Source: Spirochaetaceae bacterium (GTDB lineage Bacteria > Spirochaetota > Spirochaetia > Treponematales > Breznakiellaceae). Taken from it: DNA of 5,861 nucleotides. A program made the translations under genes and the position numbers. Numbering within the stretch: the first letter of the stretch is position 1; each line of letters begins with the position of its first letter. The notes under the pieces are model-generated. The model searched no databases and was not told the origin of the DNA. It saw only the letters and a list, made by a program, of their open reading frames with translations. The stretch is from the NCBI GenBank assembly GCA_031290405.1, contig JAITNO010000025.1:1-5861 (forward strand), given 5' to 3'. Below, piece by piece: positions 1 through 4,850 of the stretch.

Positions 1-17
1 AATTTTTTCTGCTTCAT
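1..17 (-). CDS. Possible 5' end of a leftward gene (partial)
   Basis: Read leftward, an ATG at 17-15 opens a frame of five complete codons (M-K-Q-K-K) before the window ends. A ribosome binding site AAAGGA (28-23 on the - strand) lies 5 nt upstream, which is good spacing. A TATAAA box on the same strand (60-55) could be a -10 element, but no convincing -35 is seen. Product unknown. The call rests only on the start-site signals, so it is tentative. Confidence 0.35.
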
Positions 18-33
18 AATAATCCTTTGCGTT

Positions 34-58
34 TAAAGCCCGCACGGCTTTAGTTTTA
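34..58 (+). terminator. Hairpin TAAAGCC/GGCTTTA with T-rich tail
   Basis: TAAAGCC (34-40) pairs with GGCTTTA (46-52) over a 5-nt loop CGCAC and is followed on the + strand by GTTTTA. This resembles a short rho-independent terminator for rightward transcription, although no rightward gene is visible before it. On the - strand it would lie in the leader of the possible gene starting at 17, where it lacks a T-tract, so it could instead be a leader hairpin. Confidence 0.35.
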
Positions 59-231
59 TACACACTCTACGAGCATGTTCTCTTGTCGCCGCTCGCGCGG
101 CGCAAAATACCGTTTAATCTGCCGGCCCCCCGCCGCCACCGGCCAAAGCGAAACCCGCATCCAAAACCACAACACCCGCGCCCACGCCGCCCACATCCAG
201 GACCGCGCCGATCGCCTCCGCAATCAATTTT

Positions 232-420
232 GTGACGACCGTCACCAAACCTGTGACGACCGTCACCAACCTTGTGACGACCGTCACCAACCCTGTGACG
301 ACCGTCACAAACCTTGTGACGACCGTCACAAACCTTGTGACGACCGTCACAAACCTTGTGACGACCGTCACCAACCTTGTGACAACCGTCACCAACCTTG
401 TGACAACCGTCACAAAACCG
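232..420 (+). repeat. Nine tandem 21-bp units, each with near-palindrome GTGACG-AC-CGTCAC
   Basis: Units begin at 232, 253, 274, 295, 316, 337, 358, 379 and 400, always exactly 21 bp apart. Each has a 14-bp near-palindrome (arms GTGACG and CGTCAC, 2-bp centre) and a 7-bp linker such as CAACCTT or AAACCTT. The seven left units have perfect arms, while the last two carry GTGACA. The linkers vary more than the palindromes. Spacing of about two helical turns would put all palindromes on one face of the DNA, as in an iteron or operator array. Seven codons per unit would also fit a repeat protein. Confidence 0.97.
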
Positions 421-633
421 CCCACACCCCACCACGCGGCAAAACCCCACGCCGCGCCCACCGCCCAGCCGCGCAAAAAACGAAAAAAGCCCCCCCCCAC
501 ACGCCGCAGGAAAAGACACCCGCGACCCGCCGGAGGAGATCGTTATAGAGAAAAGATCGAGAAAATCCAGAAGAACCAGCCACGACAAGCCGCGACACGC
601 CGCAGGAAAAGACGCCCGCAACCCAAGACTTGA
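232..633 (+). CDS. Low-confidence repeat protein, VTTVTNL heptads with basic Pro/Arg-rich tail
   Basis: An open frame of 133 codons starts at a GTG and holds nine seven-residue units (VTTVTNL, with K/N and P/L variants; residues 1-63). A Pro/His/Ala-rich stretch and a strongly basic tail with RKKRKK, RRRKR and REKIEKIQK follow. The same frame is open back to about 118 and reads Pro/Ala/Lys/Thr-rich (PPPPPAKAKPASK) with mostly G or C third positions, but it has no ATG start and meets a TAA at 115. No ribosome binding site precedes the GTG. In favour of this frame, several differences between repeat units are synonymous in it (ACG/ACA, ACC/ACA). Against it, another rightward frame and two leftward frames are also open through the repeats, because the 21-bp period keeps every stop-free frame open. 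It may be a decayed gene or not coding at all. Confidence 0.22.
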   Translation: MTTVTKPVTTVTNLVTTVTNPVTTVTNLVTTVTNLVTTVTNLVTTVTNLVTTVTNLVTTVTKPPTPHHAAKPHAAPTAQPRKKRKKPPPTRRRKRHPRPAGGDRYREKIEKIQKNQPRQAATRRRKRRPQPKT

Positions 634-671
634 GCCCATAGTATAGAAAAGATTGAGAAAATTCAGAAGAA
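499..671 (+). repeat. Diverged 96-bp direct duplication
   Basis: The block 499-528 (ACACGCCGCAGGAAAAGAC...) recurs at 595-624. The following block around 547-575 (GAAAAGATCGAGAAAATC...) recurs at 646-671. Both pairs are offset by about 96 bp. In the frame of the heptad-repeat reading this is 32 codons, TRRRKR... then EKIEKIQK in each copy, with the two ATC/ATT differences synonymous. The second copy has TGA at 631 where the aligned codon of the first copy is GGA. The frame after it runs open to a TAG at 742. Confidence 0.85.
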
Positions 672-727
672 AGATGCGAAAAACGCGGTAAATCAGCGCC
701 TTTCGGCAGCGCGCCCCGCGAAGGGGC

Positions 728-755
728 TTGACAGTGGTTTCTAGCCCAGTATAAT
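728..755 (+). promoter_or_regulatory. Consensus sigma-70-type promoter of the hinT-aroDE operon
   Basis: TTGACA (728-733) and TATAAT (750-755) are perfect consensus hexamers separated by 16 bp. Transcription would start near 762, which is inside the 8-mer repeat array. The first well-supported gene downstream starts at 1046, so the leader would be about 285 nt. A small GCCCC/GGGGC hairpin (713-727) abuts the -35 box. Function is inferred from the sequence match and position only. Confidence 0.8.
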
Positions 756-757
756 CG

Positions 758-820
758 CGTTCGTACGTTCGTACGTTCGTACGTTCGTACGTTCGTACGT
801 TCGTACGCGCGCGCGCGTGT
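758..820 (+). repeat. Six tandem CGTTCGTA 8-mers followed by (CG)6
   Basis: Perfect 8-bp units occupy 758-805 and run directly into CGCGCGCGCGCG (806-817) and TGT. Each unit junction contains the palindrome CGTACG, and arms GTACG/CGTAC flank each TT. From 802 to 820 the sequence alternates purine and pyrimidine without a break, a pattern favourable to Z-DNA. The array sits immediately after the -10 box, so it would form the start of the transcript. Its perfect, short-unit structure makes length variation by slippage likely. Confidence 0.97.
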
Positions 821-1026
821 TAGCGGTCAGGGTCAATGGTGTGTTCGTGGTCGGCGCAGCAGTCTGGGCTTTTGCAATCATTGGTTTATTGTCTCATGGG
901 TTTTTATTTTTGTCAAGAGGGGGAAAGAGAGGGGGGCCGCATTGGCGTCATTCGTCAGCCATCGCTTCCAATTGTTCCATCGACAGTGCACTGCGCCTTC
1001 TAGCGCTTAACCTTACAAAGCGTTAA
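817..1026 (+). CDS. Doubtful small membrane-protein frame in the operon leader
   Basis: The stretch between the promoter and hinT holds a 69-codon open frame from a GTG, ending at TAA 1024-1026. Residues 10-33 are hydrophobic (FVVGAAVWAFAIIGLL...) and would form one membrane helix. The rest is basic and of mixed character, matching no family I recognise. There is no ribosome binding site at the GTG (the bases before it are the CG run), and later starts such as GTG 841 are no better. It could be a leader peptide or chance. I see nothing else coding between 756 and 1045. Confidence 0.18.
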   Translation: MLAVRVNGVFVVGAAVWAFAIIGLLSHGFLFLSRGGKRGGPHWRHSSAIASNCSIDSALRLLALNLTKR

Positions 1027-1045
1027 CATGGGGGGTGGAGGCGTT

Positions 1046-1390
1046 ATGGACGACTGTTTGTTTTGTAAAATTGCGCGGGGGGTGGTTCCTTCAAGAAAGA
1101 TTTTCGAGGATGGGGAGCTTTTTGCTTTTCACGATGTTGCGCCTCAGGCTCCGGTGCATTTTCTGGTTATTCCCAAGAGGCATATTGCGAATGTGATGGA
1201 AGCGGGCGGCGCGGACGAGGCGCTGCTGGGGAGGCTCTTGGGCACGGCGGCGTCGCTGGCGAAGGAGCTGGGGCTGGAAGAGGGCGGGGGGCGCTTCGTC
1301 GTCAACTGCAAGGCCGACGGCGGCCAGACGGTGGACCATCTGCACATTCACGTTCTGGGCGGGCGCTCTCTCCGCTGGCCGCCGGGATGA
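1046..1390 (+). CDS. hinT: HinT-type histidine triad (HIT) nucleotide hydrolase
   Basis: This 114-residue protein is a full-length HIT-family member of the HinT branch, purine nucleoside phosphoramidases that hydrolyse AMP-linked amines such as AMP-lysine, in the cytoplasm. Visible landmarks are the N-terminal DCLFCKI with its CxxC, the VIPKRHIAN strand-turn (42-50), and the triad VDHLHIHVL with His98, His100 (expected nucleophile) and His102. The C-terminal WPPG ending is also typical of the family. I start at ATG 1046 rather than ATG 1028 because MDDC is the usual N-terminus. The earlier start would only add MGGGGV, encoded by the G-rich ribosome binding region (GGTGGAGG, 1034-1041). It is the first gene of the operon, and its TGA overlaps the next ATG (ATGA). 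Family assignment is firm; the physiological substrate is unknown. Confidence 0.93.
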   Translation: MDDCLFCKIARGVVPSRKIFEDGELFAFHDVAPQAPVHFLVIPKRHIANVMEAGGADEALLGRLLGTAASLAKELGLEEGGGRFVVNCKADGGQTVDHLHIHVLGGRSLRWPPG

Positions 1391-1857
1391 GGCGCGCCGC
1401 GCCGCTTTTGGCGCTTTTGGCGGTGGCGTTTGTGTGCGCTCCCGCCGCCGCGCAGAAGGCCCCCGATGCGTATAAGACGGCATCCGATGTGGAGGATCCC
1501 GTCGCGTTGCTCGGCTTGAGCGTGGCCGACGTGCTCCTTTCGTTCGGTCCGCCTCGCGCGGTGCACGCGTCGCGGGGCGCGCAGGAATGGCAGGACGATG
1601 TGGTGTTTGAGTATCAGGGTGCGGATTTTTATTTCTTTAACGACCGCGTGTGGCAGGTTTCGCCCCGACGGGCCGGCGCGGTTGGCGTGGGCGATTCCAA
1701 GTTGACGCTTGCCATGGTCTACGGGGAGGCGGCCGTCGACAAGGGCTCATACATTGTTGCGGAGGTTCCCGAGCGGGCGTGGAAGACGGAGATTCGGTAT
1801 GACATTGACGCGGCGGGCAAGGTGTCGAAGATCTATGTTTACCGCGCCGATTATTAG
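1387..1857 (+). CDS. Secreted small protein, possible tandem BamE/BLIP-like halves
   Basis: The 156-residue product begins with a clear Sec signal peptide: MRR, a hydrophobic core, and an AAA cleavage site after about residue 22. A cysteine at position 17 lacks a good lipobox, so I favour a soluble periplasmic protein over a lipoprotein. The mature part seems to hold two similar halves. Residues 43-91 read GLSVADVLLSFGPP, then WQDDVVFEY and YFFNDRVWQV. Residues 102-154 read GDSKLTLAMVYGEA, then EIRYDI and KVSKIYVYRA. Each half has the 'GxS...V...fGxP...Y...f..g.v..i' pattern known from SmpA/BamE- and BLIP-like folds. That resemblance is inference by eye. The ATG overlaps the hinT stop, and no independent ribosome binding site is evident, so translation is probably coupled. 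Function unknown. Confidence 0.82.
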   Translation: MRRAAPLLALLAVAFVCAPAAAQKAPDAYKTASDVEDPVALLGLSVADVLLSFGPPRAVHASRGAQEWQDDVVFEYQGADFYFFNDRVWQVSPRRAGAVGVGDSKLTLAMVYGEAAVDKGSYIVAEVPERAWKTEIRYDIDAAGKVSKIYVYRADY

Positions 1858-1878
1858 GCTGACGAGGGAGGAGGAACG

Positions 1879-3396
1879 ATGTCGAAGATATGCCTGTGTT
1901 TGACGGGAAAAACGATAGCGCGCGATTTGGAGGCGATTGAGCGATACCGTCCGTACATCGACGCCGCGGAATTGCGCGTGGATTGCCTTGACGAGGACGA
2001 GCTGGCCTTTATACGGGGGTTTCCGGTTCTTGCCGGCATACCGGTGATTCTGACGGTAAGGCGGAAGACCGACGGCGGCTGTTTTGTCCGGGGCGAGGGC
2101 GCCCGCATCGTGCTTCTGTCGAAGGCGCTGGCCTTTGCCCACCCCGACGCGCGGCGCAACTTCGCCTACGTGGACATGGAAGACGACCTTGACGCGCCCG
2201 GCCTGGAAGAGGTGGCGCGCACCTACCGAACGCGCATCATCCGTTCTTTCCACTGCTTTGACGGGGGCTTTGCCGACCTCGTCCCCCGTATGCGGTCGCT
2301 CTACCGCGTCGGAGACGAGATCGCCAAAGCGGCGGTAACGCCTCAGGGCCTGGACGACGTGTGCACCCTGTTTGAGGCGGCGCAAGAACTCAAGGAAAAA
2401 GAGAAGATACTCATTGCGATGGGCGACATGGGGCAGTGCACGCGCCTCCTCGCCGCGCGGCTGGGCTCGGCGTTGACCTACGCGGCGGTAAAAAACGAAG
2501 AAGGCTTTCACAACCTTTCGCTCGGCCAGACAGACCCCCAGGAACTCTGCGACGCGTTCCACTTTCGCGGCATAGACGACGACACCGAAGTCTACGGCAT
2601 CGCCGGCTATCCCCTGCAATCAACGGGGAGCCCGCCATTTTACAACGGCATCTTCCATCAAGAGAAGATGAACAAGGTCTACATCCGCTTCCCCGCCGAC
2701 ACCATAGAATCCTTCCTCAAGCTTGCCAGCATCATTCCGCTTGCCGGAGCCTCGATAACCGTGCCCCACAAAGAATCCGTCCTGCACTACCTCCACAGCG
2801 CCAGCGACGAAGTAAAATCCGTCGGCGCGTGCAACACCATCGTCCGCACGCCAGAGGGCTGGTCGGGCTACAACACCGACACGCAGGGCTTCCAGGAATC
2901 GCTCCTCAATCTTTTGCACAAGAAGAACCTCAGGTGGAAGAGGTGCACCGTCATAGGCTCAGGCGGCGCGGCGCGGGCAATATGTTCCGTCATCAGCAGG
3001 CTGCGGGGCAAGGCCCTCGTACTCAACAGGGACGCATACCGCGCGAAACAACTCGCCACCCGCTACCGCTTCGAGTACGGCGCCCTCGACGAAAAAGGCG
3101 CACAGCGCGCGCGGAGCTTCTCCGACGTCGTCATACAGACAAGCTCAGTCGGCATGGAGCCCGACCTTAACGGGGACCCGCTGCCCCACTATCAGTTCAG
3201 CGGGAAAGAGGCCGTCATCGACATCGTGTACAAGCCCGCGCGCACAGCGTTCCTTAAGCGCGCCCTAGCCGCCGGCTGCCTCGCCATCAACGGCGAAGAT
3301 ATGCTCTTCCGCCAGGCCGTCGCCCAGTATAAGCACCTCGTAGGCGTCGACTGCCCCCTCAGCGCCGCCACGGCGGCGGCAGATAAAAGCCCGTGA
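1879..3396 (+). CDS. aroDE: Bifunctional 3-dehydroquinate dehydratase / shikimate dehydrogenase (AroD-AroE fusion)
   Basis: This 505-residue protein joins two consecutive steps of the shikimate pathway. Residues 1 to about 225 are a type I dehydroquinase with ELR (31-33), TVRRKTDGG (59-67), SFHCF with catalytic His125, IAKAAV with the Schiff-base Lys150, RLGS (194-197) and Gln217. Residues from about 236 to 495 are shikimate dehydrogenase with ITVPHK (catalytic Lys298), ACNTIV (317-322), GYNTDTQGF (Asp334), the NADP loop VIGSGGAARA (358-367), DIVYKP (448-453) and NGEDMLFRQA (471-480). Key catalytic residues of both halves are present. The substrate-binding HSxSP motif reads STGSP (248-252), with Thr249 at the first conserved Ser. 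AGGAGG at 1869-1874 and GGGAGG at 1866-1871 mark the start. AroD-before-AroE fusions are known from plants and Chlamydia. The downstream gene overlaps the stop by GTGA. + strand base skew changes sign within the gene. Confidence 0.96.
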   Translation: MSKICLCLTGKTIARDLEAIERYRPYIDAAELRVDCLDEDELAFIRGFPVLAGIPVILTVRRKTDGGCFVRGEGARIVLLSKALAFAHPDARRNFAYVDMEDDLDAPGLEEVARTYRTRIIRSFHCFDGGFADLVPRMRSLYRVGDEIAKAAVTPQGLDDVCTLFEAAQELKEKEKILIAMGDMGQCTRLLAARLGSALTYAAVKNEEGFHNLSLGQTDPQELCDAFHFRGIDDDTEVYGIAGYPLQSTGSPPFYNGIFHQEKMNKVYIRFPADTIESFLKLASIIPLAGASITVPHKESVLHYLHSASDEVKSVGACNTIVRTPEGWSGYNTDTQGFQESLLNLLHKKNLRWKRCTVIGSGGAARAICSVISRLRGKALVLNRDAYRAKQLATRYRFEYGALDEKGAQRARSFSDVVIQTSSVGMEPDLNGDPLPHYQFSGKEAVIDIVYKPARTAFLKRALAAGCLAINGEDMLFRQAVAQYKHLVGVDCPLSAATAAADKSP

Positions 3397-4112
3397 AAAA
3401 GAACCCACCCTACGCCATCGTCCATCAAGATGAAGACATCCTCGCCGTCAACAAGGCAAGCGGCGTCTCCGTCTGCGCCGACTGGTGGAACCACGCCAGC
3501 CCACGACTCGACCAACTCCTGCGCGAAGTTTTTTCCACCTCCACCGCCTTACTGCGCGTGCACCGCATCGACAACGGCTGTTCGGGGCTCGTCGTCTTTG
3601 CCAAAAACGCCGCCGCGCACAAAAGACTCTCACTCGAATTTGAAAGCCGCGCCGTCAAAAGGACCTACATCGCCGTCGTCCACGGCAGAACCCACTGGGA
3701 CGAAACCGAATGCGCCCTCCCCCTCCGAGCCGACGGCACAAAAGACCATCTGACCATCGTCGACAAACGCCGCGGCAAACCCGCAATCACCCAGTTCACG
3801 CGCATCTGCGGCGCCCCCACCCACAGCGTCCTGTCCGTCCGCCCCCTTACAGACCGCCAGCACCAGATACGCGTCCACCTGGCCAGCCTCGGCCACCCCA
3901 TCGTCTGCGACGAACTCTACGGCACGGCGCATCCCCTCTACCTGTCCAAACTAAAGCGCGCCTGGCGCGGCGACCCCAACGAAGAGCGCCCCCTCATCGC
4001 CCGCCTCGCCCTGCACAGCGAAACCCTCACCATCCAAAATCTTTTCCTAGAGGCCCCCCTGCACAAAGACATCGCCGCACTCATCAATCAACTCAAAAGG
4101 ATTCAAGGTTGA
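3393..4112 (+). CDS. RluA-family RNA pseudouridine synthase
   Basis: A 239-residue protein of the RluA branch, which isomerises specific uridines in rRNA or tRNA to pseudouridine. The catalytic motif is RVHRIDNGCSGL (55-66) with Asp60. RID replaces the more common RLD, and Cys63 stands where Thr is usual. Further landmarks are KRTYIAVVHG (89-98), GKPAITQF (128-135), HQIRVHLASLGHPI (157-170), DELYG (173-177) and RLALHSE (204-210). No S4 RNA-binding domain precedes the catalytic domain, and the length is near that of RluA/TruC proteins. The exact target uridine cannot be read from the sequence. Translation starts at a GTG that overlaps the aroDE stop (GTGA), without a good ribosome binding site, so it is probably coupled. 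It is the last gene of the operon. Confidence 0.92.
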   Translation: MKKNPPYAIVHQDEDILAVNKASGVSVCADWWNHASPRLDQLLREVFSTSTALLRVHRIDNGCSGLVVFAKNAAAHKRLSLEFESRAVKRTYIAVVHGRTHWDETECALPLRADGTKDHLTIVDKRRGKPAITQFTRICGAPTHSVLSVRPLTDRQHQIRVHLASLGHPIVCDELYGTAHPLYLSKLKRAWRGDPNEERPLIARLALHSETLTIQNLFLEAPLHKDIAALINQLKRIQG

Positions 4113-4140
4113 GAGGGAGAGGGCGGAGGCCTTTGCGCGC

Positions 4141-4250
4141 CACGCCGCGAATAGCGGCGCAAATTTACAACCTCAATGCGAATGGACTGTTGCGGAAGGC
4201 TTGCACGACGAAGGGCGCTACCCGCCCCCCCCACCCGTAGGCCGCAACAA
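4141..4250. repeat. 110-bp structured repeat, copy 1
   Basis: First of three near-identical copies, beginning CACGCCGCGAATAGCGG and ending GCCGCAACAA. It holds a hairpin CGCCGC-GAATA-GCGGCG (4143-4159) and longer-range complementary arms GTTGCGG (4189-4195) and CCGCAAC (4242-4248). An inner pair GGC(g)CTAC/GTAGGCC surrounds a C8 tract (4225-4232). It starts 28 bp after the rluA-family gene. The 6-bp hairpin followed by CAAATTT could act as a weak terminator for the operon. The ribosome binding site of the HicB-like gene begins about 10 bp after its end. No open frame in it looks like a gene. Confidence 0.95.
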
Positions 4251-4260
4251 AAAAAATTGA

Positions 4261-4266
4261 AGGAGG
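4261..4266 (+). promoter_or_regulatory. Ribosome binding site AGGAGG of the HicB-like gene
   Basis: AGGAGG lies 5 nt before ATG 4272 and fixes that start. An upstream in-frame ATG at 4176 lies inside the 110-bp repeat, has no such site, and would add 32 residues of repeat translation. Confidence 0.85.
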
Positions 4267-4271
4267 CTACC

Positions 4272-4529
4272 ATGAAAGCATACCCCGCTCATATCTGGAA
4301 GGAAGACGACGGCAGTTTCAGCGTGGAATTCCCCGATCTTTCCGGTTGTTTCAGCAGCGGAGAGACCCTTGAAGAGGCAAAGCGCATGGCAAGGGAAGCG
4401 TTAGGCGGCTACCTAGAAAGCCTTGACTCGCGAGGCTTAACCATCCCCGAACCCTTTACCTCGCCCGCCGCCGGCGATACATACCTTGTGCACACCCACA
4501 GGAAGATCCGAAAACGAACATACGCATAA
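4272..4529 (+). CDS. Solitary HicB-like antitoxin-type protein, short C-terminus
   Basis: An 85-residue protein with the HicB-type N-terminal fold (partial RNase H-like). MKAYPAHIWKEDDGSFSVEF is followed by PDLSGCFSSGETLEEAKRMA, then an ALGGYLESL helix and GLTIPEP. In complete HicB antitoxins this domain is usually followed by a C-terminal ribbon-helix-helix or helix-turn-helix DNA-binding segment. Here the protein ends soon after DTYLVHTHRKIRKRTYA, so that segment is absent. No HicA-type toxin frame is visible on either side. It may be an orphan regulator or binding protein, or a truncated antitoxin. The gene is bracketed by copies 1 and 2 of the 110-bp repeat and could have been carried or rearranged with them. 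Family call is good; function as an antitoxin is uncertain. Confidence 0.8.
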   Translation: MKAYPAHIWKEDDGSFSVEFPDLSGCFSSGETLEEAKRMAREALGGYLESLDSRGLTIPEPFTSPAAGDTYLVHTHRKIRKRTYA

Positions 4530-4570
4530 GAGGCGTCCCCCCGCAACCACCCAAACACAAGGCACAGCGC

Positions 4571-4680
4571 CACGCCGCGAATAGCGGCGCAAATTTACAA
4601 CCTCAATGCGAATGGACTGTTGCGGAGGGCTTGCACGACGAAGGGCGCTACCCGCCCCCCCCACCCGTAGGCCGCAACAA
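4571..4680. repeat. 110-bp structured repeat, copy 2
   Basis: Identical to copy 1 across the full length except for GGAGGGC in place of GGAAGGC near 4627. It keeps the C8 tract (4655-4662) and all inverted arms. It begins 41 bp after the HicB-like stop. The 41 bp before it (4530-4570) hold nothing I can recognise. Confidence 0.95.
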
Positions 4681-4742
4681 AAAAGCCCAAAGCGGGGGAA
4701 CGCCGCGTGCGGACGCAAAGCCCATCGCTCACGGCGCAGCCC

Positions 4743-4850
4743 CACGCCGCGAATAGCGGCGCAAATTTACAACCTCAATGCGAATGGACTGTTGCGGAAG
4801 GCTTGCACGACGAAGGGCGCTACCCGCCCCCCACCCGTAGGGCGCTACAA
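4743..4850. repeat. 110-bp structured repeat, copy 3 (108 bp)
   Basis: Aligned end to end with copies 1 and 2. It has C6 in place of C8 and two substitutions in the tail (GGCGCTACAA for GCCGCAACAA). The tail substitution at 4846 creates the TAG stop of the leftward gene. Only 62 bp, with no recognisable feature, separate it from copy 2. Confidence 0.95.

Noticed and set aside
114..500. Leftward 128-codon frame VTVVTRL... across the 21-bp repeats
   Set aside because: It shares third codon positions with the rightward frame and starts in the C9 tract with no ribosome binding site. It cannot be excluded, but the rightward reading has a better graded composition and the 96-bp in-frame duplication.
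75..548. Rightward frame CDDRHKP... (157 codons, ATG start) across the same repeats
   Set aside because: Unit-to-unit differences are mostly non-synonymous in this frame (D/N, Q/K). There is no ribosome binding site. The Cys/His pattern (CDDRH) looks like a metal-binding repeat but arises from the palindrome.
713..733. GCCCC/GGGGC hairpin as a terminator
   Set aside because: The stem is only 5 bp and is followed by TTGACA rather than a T-tract. It overlaps the promoter region instead.
1028..1045. ATG 1028 as the hinT start
   Set aside because: It would add MGGGGV translated from the ribosome binding region. HinT proteins normally begin just before the DCxFCKI motif.
1747..2619. Leftward open frame of 290 codons opposite aroDE
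   Set aside because: It is a shadow of the dehydroquinase domain, which has all its catalytic residues on the + strand. High GC keeps the antisense frame open.
4176..4271. N-terminal extension of the HicB-like protein into repeat copy 1
   Set aside because: The frame is open from ATG 4176, but AGGAGG sits 5 nt before ATG 4272, and the HicB N-terminus MKAYPAHIW begins there. The same repeat frame also occurs at copy 2 without a gene.
4141..4850. Integron attC sites or a CRISPR array
   Set aside because: The arms read GTTGCGG...CCGCAAC, opposite in order to RYYYAAC...GTTRRRY. The three units are 110 bp with unequal spacers, which excludes CRISPR, and no integrase or cas gene is visible.
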